Notes: generated by a model from the sequence alone, not told the origin. 64,000 nucleotides of DNA from Pomphorhynchus laevis (GCA_012934845.2 WNNJ02002412.1:1-64000); one strand, 5' to 3'. Positions 22,001-31,097 are shown, numbered from the stretch's first letter. Program-made: numbers and translations.

Positions 22001-22502
22001 TTAATGTTTAATTAAAATTTATTGGTACACCACAAAGTTAACGTGATATAATTTAAAATTTTCGAACTCGGTGCATACTTTGGTAATTATCGTAACAAAG
22101 TACTTATTTTCAGACTTCGAAAAGGCCTGAATTTGAAGAATACATAATTACCCCTTATTGAAGGGTTTCCTTGTTTTTCATTTAAAAATACACTCGGAAT
22201 TTGTTTACTATTTTTTCTACCACTTGTTTTTAAGATCTACCAATCAAACAAACCAATTTCACTTCATGTCAAGGTACCGTTTCTTCGTCACTTAGATCTT
22301 CCTAATTTCCGCTTTTCTATATTTTGTAGACAGTGTTCATCTTGAAGAGTGGATGCACGATATTGATCTTAGAGTGAAAGAAGGCTTAAAGGTTGCAAAA
22401 CAAAAAGGAATTGTAAGCACAAATGAACCCATTGTCGTGGTAACTGGATGGAGAGCTGGTGCCGGTCTCACAAACACAATTAGAATAATGTATTGCGATT
22501 AA
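9891..22502 (+). CDS. PYK: Pyruvate kinase, complete, 8 exons
   Basis: Pyruvate kinase converts phosphoenolpyruvate and ADP to pyruvate and ATP, the last step of glycolysis, in the cytosol as a tetramer. Exons are 9891-10053, 11654-11865, 13897-14226, 14962-15089, 15138-15288, 16581-16900, 19009-19127 and 22330-22502. They give 1596 nt, 531 residues, the same length as human PKM, with no stop and all splice phases agreeing. Active-site motifs: ARLNFSHG (R76, N78, S80, H81), [12 protein letters not shown] (D112, T113), IISKIEN (K269, E271), [10 protein letters not shown] (D295), VICATQ (T327) and MLESM. The B-domain has [10 protein letters not shown] and [20 protein letters not shown]. The allosteric fructose-1,6-bisphosphate site appears kept: TSTGRS (431-436), W482, R489 and TGWRAGAG (513-520). 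Start: this ATG gives an N-terminus 55 residues up to TLG, close to the 52 of PKM; an in-frame ATG at 9762 would add 43 unrelated residues. A 30-nt in-frame candidate exon lies at 19174-19203. Regulation is not visible from sequence. Confidence 0.96.
10269..10350 (+). repeat. Direct repeat flanking exon 1, copy 2
   Basis: Matches 9491-9571 (TCAATATACGAAAATATTGT, TTTAAAGAATTAATTAAAAT, then GCAGGGCTTCAAGTCTTTAC). Confidence 0.8.
10626..11360 (+). repeat. Tandem array, 4 copies of a ~184-bp unit
   Basis: Units start at 10626, 10809, 10993 and 11177 with TTGGCGTTATTCTTACTGAT and end with TTATCGATAGTGAAGA near 11360. Periods are 183, 184 and 184 bp. Copies are almost identical, differing for example in TTAACAAG/TTATTCAAG and CTTATT/CTAATT. 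No reading frame spans it. Confidence 0.95.
11654..11865 (+). CDS. PYK: Pyruvate kinase exon 2
   Basis: Residues 55-125. [12 protein letters not shown] follows the acceptor TTTTAAG, then ARLNFSHG and [12 protein letters not shown], the catalytic, potassium- and ATP-binding residues at the A/B boundary. The donor GAG|GTATTT leaves phase 0. Confidence 0.95.
13100..13184. mobile_element. MITE-like element, partial copy
   Basis: Right end CTTTGATCCAGCTCCAATAA preceded by a shared internal part (TTAGTGAAATATCAAAAACA). The left terminal repeat is missing. Confidence 0.6.
13494..13595. mobile_element. MITE-like element with 24-bp terminal inverted repeats
   Basis: Left end AAATAATTATTGGAGCTGGA pairs with right end CCCGCTCCAATAATTATTT. 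The internal sequence (TTGATATTTCGCTAAC) is shared with the copies at 13.1, 15.9 and 16.2 kb. It has no coding capacity. Confidence 0.75.
13897..14226 (+). CDS. PYK: Pyruvate kinase exon 3
   Basis: Residues 126-235, the whole mobile B domain and return to the A barrel: [50 protein letters not shown] and [16 protein letters not shown]. The acceptor is ATAAAG and the donor GAT|GTAAGT. The open frame continues a little past both boundaries, but those residues do not match the family. Confidence 0.95.
14227..14961 (+). other. Pyruvate kinase intron 3
   Basis: 735 bp, AT-rich. Contains a perfect 19-nt palindrome AGGTGTTAATTTAACACCT (14454-14472) and the hairpin at 14701-14733. Confidence 0.8.
14701..14733. 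repeat. Perfect 15-bp-arm hairpin in intron 3
   Basis: TCCTTAGGGCGATTC, loop TAT, GAATCGCCCTAAGGA. It is perfect over 15 bp and unusually GC-rich for this intron. A partial copy of its edge (ACTAGTTCCTTA) occurs just upstream. Confidence 0.85.
14962..15089 (+). CDS. PYK: Pyruvate kinase exon 4
   Basis: Residues 236-277 and two bases of Asn278: [20 protein letters not shown], then [14 protein letters not shown]. It carries the catalytic lysine K269 and metal ligand E271. The acceptor is GTTAAG and the donor AA|GTAAGT. The intron that follows is only 48 bp. Confidence 0.95.
15138..15288 (+). CDS. PYK: Pyruvate kinase exon 5
   Basis: Completes Asn278 and encodes 279-328: [20 protein letters not shown] and [11 protein letters not shown]. 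It contains metal ligand D295 and T327. The acceptor is CATGTAG and the donor CAG|GTATTG. Confidence 0.95.
15486..15681. mobile_element. Hairpin MITE-like element
   Basis: Ends TATAGTTTACTGGAACAAA and TTTGTTCCAGTAAAACAACT(ATA) are inverted repeats. The interior carries two inverted or repeated copies of AATATTTCGATATCGAAATA. The whole element could fold into one long hairpin. Confidence 0.7.
15870..15985. mobile_element. MITE-like element, left end and interior
   Basis: AATATTGAATTATGGGAACA then GGATCAAACAAAGACATTTT matches the left end and interior of the copy at 16.2 kb. The right terminal repeat is eroded. Confidence 0.65.
16198..16343. mobile_element. MITE-like element, complete
   Basis: Terminal inverted repeats TATTGAATTTTAGGAGCAGG and CCTGCTCCCAGCATTCAATA, extended inward by ATCAAA/TTTGAT. 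The interior ATTTCGCTGACGTTTTCTGA is shared with the copy at 15.9 kb. No protein is encoded, so it must have been moved in trans. Confidence 0.75.
16581..16900 (+). CDS. PYK: Pyruvate kinase exon 6
   Basis: Residues 329-434 and two bases of Arg435: [35 protein letters not shown], and the start of the C domain ending IIIVLTSTG. The exon ends inside the fructose-1,6-bisphosphate phosphate loop. The acceptor is ATTAAG and the donor GGCAG|GTAAAA. Confidence 0.95.
16901..19008 (+). other. Pyruvate kinase intron 6
   Basis: 2108 bp of AT-rich DNA. The only notable block is a less AT-rich segment at about 17950-18240. Confidence 0.8.
17950..18240. mobile_element. Possible MITE-like element
   Basis: A roughly 290-bp segment less AT-rich than its surroundings. 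Left end GGTTCCCGCTAATGGGCC and right end GGGCCCATTTTTGCGGAAAC are imperfect inverted repeats. An internal GATCGCGACCAT...TTGTCGCGGTC inverted repeat is also present. No target duplication is clear. Confidence 0.4.
19009..19127 (+). CDS. PYK: Pyruvate kinase exon 7
   Basis: Completes Arg435 and encodes 436-474: [20 protein letters not shown], then [17 protein letters not shown]. It is part of the C domain. The acceptor is ATTAAG and the donor AAAG|GTACTA, leaving phase 1, which pairs with exon 8 directly. Confidence 0.93.
19174..19203 (+). CDS. Candidate 30-nt cassette exon of pyruvate kinase
   Basis: Thirty bases between TGTGTTTTAG and GTAAGT, the best donor form in the gene. It is open, has length divisible by 3, and the phases match exon 7 (ends in phase 1) and exon 8. 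Inclusion would insert [10 protein letters not shown] between Lys474 and Asp475, next to the allosteric region. The intron before it would be 46 bp, like the 48-bp intron 4. Without it the protein aligns with the family without a gap, so it is either an alternative exon or a chance pair of splice sites. RNA evidence is needed to decide. Confidence 0.4.
20415..21039. repeat. Long imperfect inverted repeat
   Basis: Left arm about 20415-20624 and right arm about 20770-21039. Outer ends TAATCACTGATAATAATGAC and GTCATTATTATCAGTGATTA are exact complements; inner ends TCGTCAATTATCAA and TTGATAATTGACGA are too. The right arm holds about 60 bp extra. The central spacer is about 145 bp. It could be a large MITE or a local inverted duplication. 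Confidence 0.85.
21138..21317. mobile_element. MITE-like element, ~180 bp
   Basis: Termini AATTGCGTTCGGAGA and TCTCCGAACGCAATT are exact inverted repeats. Pairing continues inside (AGTTGGCTC with GAGCCAACT; TTTATTTTTGAGTGTTC with GAACATTCAAAAATAAA). TTAA occurs near both ends, but at unequal spacing, so the target duplication is uncertain. Confidence 0.8.
22330..22502 (+). CDS. PYK: Pyruvate kinase exon 8 (last coding exon)
   Basis: Completes Asp475 and encodes 476-531: [20 protein letters not shown] (W482, R489), [18 protein letters not shown] and the C-terminus YCD, then TAA. The acceptor is [16 protein letters not shown] is the effector loop that closes on fructose-1,6-bisphosphate in allosteric forms. 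Confidence 0.95.
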
Positions 22503-23395
22503 TCTAGGAAATGTAGATATAATTAGAAGAAACGTCGCTTTGTCGTTTAAAGCATCAATAGTCAACAAATGCCTTCTATATAATTATCTTTTCTGAGATA
22601 TATCTGTAACGAATATGTTCACCTTATTTGGTAACAAGTGATCTTTATTATTTATTCTTATTAGGTTTGCCATGATTTTAACACAAATTTAAAGGACAAT
22701 AAACAATATCAAACGAATGCAGTTTACTACCTAATTTTGAGTTATGTCAGAATTTTAAATTTGATCCGCTCAGCGTCATGTTTAAGTGATACTTTAAGCT
22801 TTCCTGTTTAAATGAACAGTTTTAATTTGTTATTAATTAAATTAAATTAATTAATGTTATTAATAAATTAATAGGATGATATTTAATAACACCCTGTAAT
22901 GTAATTTACATTAAATGAAACTGGGAAAATCAACAGTTTGTATGTAAATAGGTTAACTTCGTGTTGAAAATAATGTTTTGAACATTTAATTGTGTCAACA
23001 GAAAACAAAATTTAAAACATTTTTATAATGTTTAAATTATAAAGCACTTTTTATAAAGAAATTTTAAAAAGAGAATTTTCTTAAAAATTCAGAAATCATA
23101 AATGACAGCGTATTAAATATCTTACACACAACCTGCAGAAGTCCTCTACAATAAACGTCCATTGAAATGGGATGCATCACTCCATTGATATAATGAAAAA
23201 ATATTGTGCAAGTCGTATTCCGTTTCATTCACACAATGATCAATGTATTTGAATTTTTAAAGAAAAGTGATGATCGATACCTGTGCTTATTTATCATCTT
23301 AAGCCTTAAGGGCATTAATAGGATGCATCCCTAGAAAAGTTCATAATTCAAGACGTTTCACTTTACAATTTTTATTTTTTGATGATATAAGGGTT
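22503..23395. other. 3' flank of pyruvate kinase, AT-rich intergenic
   Basis: 3' UTR followed by AT-rich DNA with no coding or repeat signal. Confidence 0.5.
22698..22703 (+). terminator. Putative poly(A) signal of pyruvate kinase
   Basis: AATAAA about 195 bp after the stop codon. In AT-rich DNA the hexamer is common by chance, so this rests on position only. Confidence 0.4.
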
Positions 23396-24950
23396 TTCTT
23401 AATAATACATACGATAAGAAGCAAACAAACAAAAAATATAGCGTTAAGTGTTCACAAATCAAAAATTTTTGCTGTCGACTTCAACTGTCTTCAACATCTC
23501 TTTCACGGCCTTAGCTTCAGAGGAATCTGAGCCCCTGACTGCACCAGCGCGTCGCCTTTCGACTGAACCATTCAGGGTCTATAACCCACTAAGAGTCTAA
23601 TCGAGGCGGACTATGGTCGGTAATCACGAGATTAGGTGCTTGAGAAACCTTAGTATTTACTCTGGGGGACGTCCTCTAGAGAAGATAAATCCCAAGAAAG
23701 CAAAAGTACCCAAGAGGCGCACTTGGTTTTTTCCATTCAATGACAGATGCTAGGCGCGTTTCAGAGCCCACCTAGCTTTCTTCAGATTACGTTTAAGTCT
23801 ATCCTATCCAGGTCAGCTTTCGCCGACCAGTTCACCGTAACAGTGAACCCCAGGTATTTTACTTGACTTGTGAAGGTTGATTAGTCAATATGGAAGATAG
23901 AGCTGAGAGTGCGAATCTCTTTAATTTTTTCTTTGTCGCAGGGGCACCATGAAAGACGACCACCTGCGATTTGGACGAATTGAGAATAATATTAGATGGG
24001 ATCAGCTGGTCTTTTAATCTTAAAAAGAAACAGCTGCTGTCCGAGACTACATCTTGGCACCTGCGTCCAGAAAACAAGGCTGTGATATCATCAGCGTATA
24101 CCACTTAATGTTGATAACGTTTCAGTGTCTTGAATAGAACAATGGAGGCAGCAAGGTACAAGATAGGAAAAAGTGGGGAGCCTTGAGGCACACCTGTAAT
24201 AGGGTAGAACTGACGTGCATCAGGGTCGTCTTTGTAATAGAACCGCTTGGTGTACACAAAATCTCCACCTTTTAACAATTTTCGCAGGCAACGCGAGCAA
24301 CCTTAGAGAGGAGATAATGAAGGGAATCGAGATCCGGTCAAATGCAGCTGAAAAATCAAGAAAAACAGCTACAGCAAGCTGATGACTGTTATCCTGACAA
24401 AACTGATACACTTCACAAATTGCTGAATGGACCGAGCGACCATTGACTAACCCATAAAAAATTAGGTGTTATCAAATTATGCCTACATAAATTATCGCAG
24501 ATTCTACGCGCAAGTGCTTTTTTGTAGATGGAGATAATGGCGTGTTGAATGAAAATATGCCGCAGATCTTTAGGACAAGTGATCAATCTCTTTTATGTAA
24601 AGAATCTCGACGGCTGATGTTGATGTCAGCAACATCTGACGGGGAGTCTAATAACATTGTGATTGCGACCTCCTTTATCTGAATGTTTGTCAAAAGATGA
24701 CACTCCGAGTGGATAGTGGCGCGTTGGATATGGAGGTGCCCGGAAGTGGCCCTCAAGAGTTTAGGATATTTGGAACAGATAGATCCATACTCCAAGTCAC
24801 CCCAAGGCAGGATTGGTTGGAGAGATTGAGTGGCTCTGTAAATATGTAGGGATAGTGACTCCTCCAAAACTTTGTCAAGGTCTATGCTAACCATCCAAAC
24901 AAATGCTCTATCCTTCCTGCAGACAAAGCAAATCAGATAACTGCGTCTAC
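23396..24950 (-). mobile_element. 5'-truncated LINE, RT domain, clade unassigned
   Basis: The minus strand shows a LINE reverse transcriptase: ISIYKKALARRICDNLCRHN (about 24530-24470), AVFLDFSAAFDRISI (about 24370-24330), then TGVPQGSPLFPILY (about 24210-24165) and VYADDITALFSG (about 24100-24065), the catalytic YADD. The thumb and C-terminal parts follow to about 23440. It is broken by several frame changes. An upstream open stretch at 24894-24583 may be the pre-RT region of the same element. The motif spelling differs from both the CR1/Jockey-like and L2-like copies in this window, so it is a third LINE lineage. Confidence 0.7.
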
Positions 24951-25238
24951 GTATTTAATATAATTATAAAATAAACAAAACAATAACGCCAAACAAAAAT
25001 TTAATAATTAAATAATAAAATACATAATAACATAAATAAAATGACTAAATGGTTAAAATGGTTAAAATGACCACGTACAACGGAAAGATGTAATTAAATA
25101 ATAAAATAAATAATTCTTATAATTATTATAATTATTATTTATCAGAAGAGTTTGACACATAAAAGAGTCATTTTGTCTGATCACAATATTAAGAAAAGAA
25201 AAAAGAAAGAAAAAAAGTAGTTCAGCAATAATAAATTG

Positions 25239-27600
25239 TCACATATAGTTATATATTTCCTGCAAAGAATCTTCTCTTTTTATCCACATGCTCAGCGCAT
25301 TCTGGAAAGATTTGTACTGTGCCATAGACACGATCGAATTCGGCAATCGGTTCCATAGGTTTACCGCTCTGTGAGATAATCGCAAGTATCTATGACATTT
25401 CCCGTGTGATTGAACAACAACTGATAAAGAGTGTCCTCTGTGGCTCGGGCGATCATTTAGAATAACGGATTCCGATGGATAACCAGGAAAGACATGGATC
25501 ATTCGCCATAACTGTAATAAATCATTGTACACATATCTCGTGTAAACTGAAGTAATATTTAGTTGGCTTAGTCTATCACAGTAGACAATGTTTCGAAGAC
25601 CAGAACATAACTTGGAAAATCAATGATTGGTCTGATCAACGCCTTATATAATAGTGAGAGCAGACGGTGGTAGCAAACTAAAGGTATTTTTGATCATGTA
25701 AATACTTTTCCTCGACATGTTGCATATATTTTCAATATTGAGGTCGGTTTTAAACGAATTCTGAACAATTATTCCAAGATCTTTTGTATACGAATTTGTG
25801 GGAATAATTTCACCGCAAACAGAATAATCATTTGGTAAATCACTACGACCAAATCTGAGGTGGACACATTTAGTAATGTTAATCATGATTCCGGTCAGTT
25901 CGCTCCACCTATTAACCATATTCGCGTGCGCATAAAAGATTAGACATACAAGAACGTCCAGAATAGGACGTTCAAGATAGGATAGTAATCGCCGAAGCAA
26001 TATGCGCTCTAACATCTTACATACGACATTTGTAAGGCTTATTGCTCTATAATTGTCAGGATTGTGACGATCTCCTTTTTTGTGGACTGGCAATACAGTG
26101 GCGATTTTCCAATCTAACGGTAGAATTGACTTAGCTAGTGATAGTTGAAACAAATAAGCTAACGGTGAAGCAATAAATGTAGATAATATCCTTAGTATCT
26201 GGGGATGTAATCCATCCGGACCAGGTGATGAATGTCGTGAAGAATTTAACTTACTATAAACCTCCTCGGTAGTAACATCAAAATAACTTCGTGAATGGCT
26301 TACACGAAATTGCTGGTTAGTTTCTGTGTTATTAATTACGAGTTGAAAAGTCGACGCAAACGTGTCGCCCACAGCTTGAGGTGATGTGATAAAGTTATCA
26401 TTAATACTAAGAGACGAAATCGCAGGAGGAACTGTCCTATTTCTACGTATATGAGCCCAAAATCGTTTTGGTGCACTATGAAAGTTCGCAGATATTGTCA
26501 TTTCGTAGTTTAATTTTTTGCGATTTTAAGCTTTTCGAAAATGTTACCACAATTGAGGTATTCCTGTCGATAAGTATTGTCCTTGTAGCTTAATTTAAAC
26601 AGTCGGTTTCTTCGTCTTAGTTTTGATTTAAGTTCTCGATTAAACCACCAATGATTCACTTTTTTATTTTTATGTACGATCTTGGTAGGAACGTATTTTT
26701 CTTTTATTTCACACATTGCTGAACGGAAAACCTTCCAACAATCTTCAACATCGTCGCTAGCGCCTACAAAGTTCATAGTTGATGCTGCTTCAAGAATTTT
26801 ACACTGATCCGCTCGATACCAACAATGCTTGAAGATTATAGTTTCGACTTCGTCAATAATATTTTTTGAAATCCCTGAGAAGTGAAAAAACAATACACAA
26901 TGATCACTAACTCCTATGGGTTCTTCATGCATAATGTCATGCACATCTGTTAATGATTTAGATAAAATTAAATCCAACAAAGAACTTTGATCATTCATAA
27001 TCCTAGTTGGTGATGATAGATGCTGAGCAAGAAGTAGGTTATCTAACAGAAAATTCCACAAGTCATGATCTAGTTTACTAGAATAGGTTAATCCTGAATG
27101 AGGTTCATTCATATTGATGCTGGAAATATTAAAGTCTGCTAAACAGAGAAACCGGTCACCCATCGCTGCCGTTGTCAAAATATCTGAGAATTCCTGAATG
27201 AGAACGTGGCTACATGGACATCTATAAAATAGTACAATAATAACTTTATTTCTTGCATGGGATAGACTCGCTACCATCAGTTCATAAGTACCATATGTGT
27301 CAGTATAACACTCAAAATCGTCAACACCTATACATTAATCGACATATAGTGCAACACCGCCTCCTCGTCGTACTTTACGATCAACCCTGATGATAGAATA
27401 CCCATCCGCAGCTACCTACTATCAGCAATATCATGATGGAGCCAAGTTTCGGTAACTGCAATTGAGGTTTATATGTAAAGAACCTGTTCCAAAATTAGTC
27501 AATCTTCGATCCTATACTACGAATATTTGTATAAGCGACGTTAATAATTGGAGTTGAACATTTACTGGTTCTTGAGTTTATAGATAGTCCAGTAGAAAAT
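25239..27600 (-). pseudogene. LINE ORF2, endonuclease intact-looking, RT gutted
   Basis: The endonuclease part (27277-26510) shows VIIVLFYRCP, FLCLADFNISSINMNEPHSG, SLLDLILSKS and IGVSDHCVLFFH (the SDH catalytic motif). The first EN motifs upstream are badly eroded. The RT part starts with SSPGPDGLHPQILR, LDWKIATVLPVHKKGDRHNP, and DNYRAISLTNVVCKMLERIL. It then jumps after LLSYLERP to the thumb-region GIMINITKCVHLRFGRSDL, so palm motifs A to C are missing. The C-terminus (25532-25239) has SHRGHSLSVV and LSHRAVNLWNRLPNSIV. The element is non-autonomous. Confidence 0.82.
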
Positions 27601-27625
27601 ATATCTAACGAGGATGGATCAATAT

Positions 27626-28771
27626 CTAAGCAATTAACGGACCGATTGGATTCCAACGTACAAATGGCTTTCTCCGAACCACACGAAAATTTCTTATTGT
27701 CAAGTTCTTTTTACCAGAAGCATTCCTGGTCTTTAGCTCTTCCCAAGTTTGATGTCGCATCTTACTATTCTGAATGCTGAGATCCTTAAAGATTTTAGTA
27801 GTTTGACCTTTTAATTTGTACCCTCTGCGTAAGATTTCGTTAACATTGTCGGACAATTTGCATACCACTTTCAATAAGCGTGGGCGTTCTTCATTTTTCT
27901 TACCGAGCCTGAACAATGATTTCACTAGAAGAGATGATGCTATAGATTCCTCACCTGAAGTAAATATTTTTGATAATACTTCCCGAACTCTACTCACGTC
28001 ATGATCAATACGTAGCTACGGCTACGAAGAGTTAGATTCCGGTATATTAGCAAAGATTACGGACTGATCTCGGTTTTCGTCACGCATTCGCGCATTAATA
28101 TCTAGCGGTTGTGTTAATAGTTCTTTATTCTGGGTGTTTCTTGTTTTATGTACGGAAAATTCTCCGACATTTGCAACAATCACTGACGATTTAGACATTG
28201 AATTAATATCCCTGGAATGATCTTTACAGTTGGATCCACCAAGTTTGGAATCAAGTTGCAAATTTTGTTGACCAATACTGGATGAACTTCGAAAATGACG
28301 TCCTTTAATATTCTTCCATACCCGTGTAGAGTGAGTTTGTGGGGTAATATTGGATATTTGATTGATATGATGATTGCAAGTGGAATTTTGCAATATCTCA
28401 TTCCCTGTTGTACACTGATCCACCATGCAATCACTTATTTCGAGTCTCTTGTTGTGAACATTTACAATTGACCCACTAGAATGCACAGTTGAATTTGATA
28501 AAACAGGAGTTCTGTTATTGAATATATTTGTTAATGTATCTTTGGAATTCATGTTGCACTGGCAATGATTTATATTTTGAATTGTTTTTCTTAAAACACT
28601 TATTTCCTCTTCTAGTGATTGAATGCGCAGGGAAGCGCAAAATCCACACATAAATGACCCACTAGAATTATCATTTGAATCAGTAGCGATTGTAATAGTC
28701 GACCATCGTCGACAATCATCAGAGTCACACTGTACTTGATTACTTGTAGGTTTAACCTTCTTGTTCTTCAT
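27626..28771 (-). pseudogene. LINE ORF1 protein (zinc-binding module plus RNA-binding C-terminus), broken
   Basis: The N-terminus has VQCDSDDCRRWSTI followed by SFMCGFCASLRIQSLEEEIS, a CxxxxC...CxxC zinc module like the second half of a PHD finger, then a short coiled coil. The C-terminal part (27997-27626) has SLFRLGKKNEERPRLLKVVC, IFKDLSIQNSKMR and TIRNFRVVRRKPFVRWNPI, the conserved ORF1 end shared with the copies at 52.5 and 56.3 kb. The two halves are in different frames. ORF1 proteins bind the element RNA during retrotransposition. Confidence 0.8.
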
Positions 28772-29199
28772 AATAGTGTTCTTGTTTGTGTGTTTAAGCT
28801 GTTAAATATTTTTGTTCTGATCAACAATTTAATTAGTAGAAGTGAAATTATAGTTGATCCTTCTGAAATCCTTTTTCTGAAATCGTTCTTCTAAAATCGT
28901 TTTTGTGTGTTTAAGGTCTTAAAATTTTTTGTTCTCAAAAAAATTAAAATCAAGTTAAAATAATAAATTTAAATTTAAAATAAAAGTCAATTTTATGAAT
29001 TGACTAATAAGTAACAGAGAGTTAATAAGTTTGGAGATTAGAGGTCATCAGGAGGAACTGCTATGCTATCAGGTTTCGGACCCTAATTCCTCTACCCGAC
29101 ATAGCAGCGGGGACAAATACGTGATAAGGACGTATTTCCTCTGATTAAATTTGATTATATAGTATCTTATTCTAATACAAAATATATTATTTATTATCC

Positions 29200-30210
29200 A
29201 TTCATAAAAATTTTACGCTAATGATTTTAAATTTATTTTTAATATTATTGTGTTGATAAATATATTATAATATTTTCTGCTTGATGATATTTTTATAACA
29301 ACCTAGTTTAAAATATGTATCTATTAAATTATTTAAATGATTTTGATGAAAACCAATATCGTTAGAAATTGTTGCAATTCTTAAAATTTCATTATTTAAT
29401 GTATTATATTTTATATTATATGGTATGCATGAATTCTCATGCAAAAATATGTTTCTTGTAAATTTAAATATGTCATCTTTACGATATAAATTAATAGTAG
29501 TTTTAGTTAATGTTAATTAAATGTTCGAATCTAGATATATACATTCTTTATCATTAATATTGGTTTTGTTAAGAATAAGGCTTTCTGGATAAATGTGCTC
29601 ACTAATTGAATAAAAATTATTAGAATTAAATACATATATCATCAATATATCAAAACATATATTTCATATATGTATATTGTTTAGATTTAGTTTTTACACA
29701 GTTATGAACAAATTCATATTCTATAAAGCTTAAAAACAAGTCAGCTATAATTGGGCTACTATTACCACCCATTGGAACACCTTTTATTTGTCTAAATATA
29801 GATGTTCCTACTTTTAAATAATTTTGATTTGTCAAAATATTTAAAGATTCTATTAATTCAATTTTATCCATTTATTTATATTTATTTGATGGCTTAATTT
29901 TTGTTAGATAGGCGTTATAATTATTATAACATATATATGTATATCTTTTTCCGAATATAAGATTAATTTATTTTTCTAATGCATCTTTTATATCTGCTAA
30001 ATCTAGATTTGTATAAAGCGTACTAAAATCGTACGTATTTATATTCTAAACATTTATCCCTTTTGTCTGTCTAAAAATTCTTTTGTAGAATTAATACTGA
30101 AATAGTGTTTTATACCAGTATTAATTTCGATTATTCTACAATATTTTTTGAAGTGTGCTTTAATTACTTTAAGTATTTTATTCATATATACTTCTCCTTC
30201 TTGAATATCT
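29200..30210 (-). mobile_element. Penelope-type reverse transcriptase fragment, broken
   Basis: Minus strand: TYDFSTLYTNLDLADIKDAL (about 30050-29990), GVPMGGNSSPIIADLFLSFI (about 29790-29730), YIDDICVFN (about 29660-29630), and a thumb with INLYRKDDIFKFTRNIF. DFSTLYTN, the GxPMGGN-SP block and YIDD are typical of Penelope-like and related RTs. It differs clearly from the Penelope pieces at the left of the window, so it is a second lineage. It is very AT-rich and broken. No GIY-YIG part was seen. Confidence 0.7.
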
Positions 30211-30229
30211 ACCAGAAGGTAGCCTTAGA

Positions 30230-30649
30230 AGGATTAAGGTGCGCAATGCTCTCCCTATCCCTACTCAGCTAGAATCTATATATAGAGCTTCAGCATTAAT
30301 TCGATAGGGCCTATCTGGCGTTAACACACAGGGAGATTGCTAAGGTGTAGCATTTTAGCCAGGACCTTGAGTTTTGTTGGAATGGTATTGTAAATACGAC
30401 CTTTATAAGTAGTCGAAAGAAACGCGGTAGCTTGCGATGAAAGGTAGGAATTAAATTCGGTCAAACTCTCATTACCAATTATAGGGAAGAGTTGAATAGC
30501 TGCCTGAAAGAGGTCCACTCTGATGGGATCAACCTGAAACCTCCTTCTAAGCAACGGATCTTCCTCTATCCGCCAACGAATTAGGTCATAAGAGGTGGTA
30601 TGTTTTTGGCGCGACTGTTCAGTACAGATGGGTTTTAATCATCTGTACT
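30230..30649 (-). pseudogene. Unidentified coding-like fragment
   Basis: The minus strand is open over 30554-30321 and upstream, encoding RRRFQVDPIRVDLFQAAIQL, then LSSQATAFLSTTYKGRIYNT. No family recognised. It lies between Penelope-type and L2 fragments and may be the C-terminus of a LINE protein. At its edge (30621-30649) is a perfect 10-bp inverted repeat AGTACAGATG...CATCTGTACT. Confidence 0.35.
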
Positions 30650-31000
30650 ACCGGGGATGACCTGATAAATCTAAGTTCATGTAACTCTTCTTCTCTATGT
30701 TCCGTCATTTTCCTCGAACTATGGCCGCCTGTATATTTCTATTGTCGCTCATTTTCTCTGGAATAAACTACCTGCCATCCGCTCAACCGACTCGTTTCCA
30801 TCCTTCAAACACATTATCCGTTTTCTTTCGTCCTTCAATAATTGATTCAATTGTTCTAACTCTTTAAAACTCATTAAGATGATCCCACACATCAATATTT
30901 ATCTAAATTAAAAACTTTTAATTTGTAATTTAGTGGCCTTGTAAATGGATATATCCACAATAGCCACTTTAATAAGTTTGTACTTGAATAACTAAAGTAA
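30650..31000 (+). mobile_element. L2-like LINE, extreme 3' fragment
   Basis: Plus strand: LYISIVAHFLWNKLPAIRST, the L2 C-terminal WN-LP motif, then a short 3' UTR and tail hairpin AGTGGCCTTGTAAATGGATA...CCACAATAGCCACT (30932-30968). It is strongly 5'-truncated. Confidence 0.75.
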
Positions 31001-31097
31001 GCTACAATAAAATTCAAAAGTTTTAATAATCAAGGATGTTTCGCCAAAAGAAACAATTTCTTTTAACCCGAATTCAATATTATTCGATGTTTTCGCT

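Larger units (their letters stand above)
19204..22329 (+). other. Pyruvate kinase intron 7 (distal part)
   Basis: Over 3 kb of AT-rich DNA with a long inverted repeat and a MITE-like hairpin. A small open frame at 21543-21725 has no coding character. Confidence 0.7.
25120..29110 (-). mobile_element. CR1/Jockey-like LINE with ORF1 and EN, RT core deleted
   Basis: In minus-strand order: a 5' region with the repeated motif CATAGCAGTTCCTCCTGATG (about 29066), ORF1 (28771-27626), ORF2 endonuclease (about 27600-26510), a truncated RT (26501-25644), the ORF2 C-terminus (25532-25239), and a 3' tail with a short hairpin and AT-rich repeats (about 25190-25120). It is related to the elements at 49.5-54.1 and 54.2-56.8 kb. 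The catalytic RT motifs GVPQG and F/YADD are missing, removed by an internal deletion at about 25.95 kb. Confidence 0.85.
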
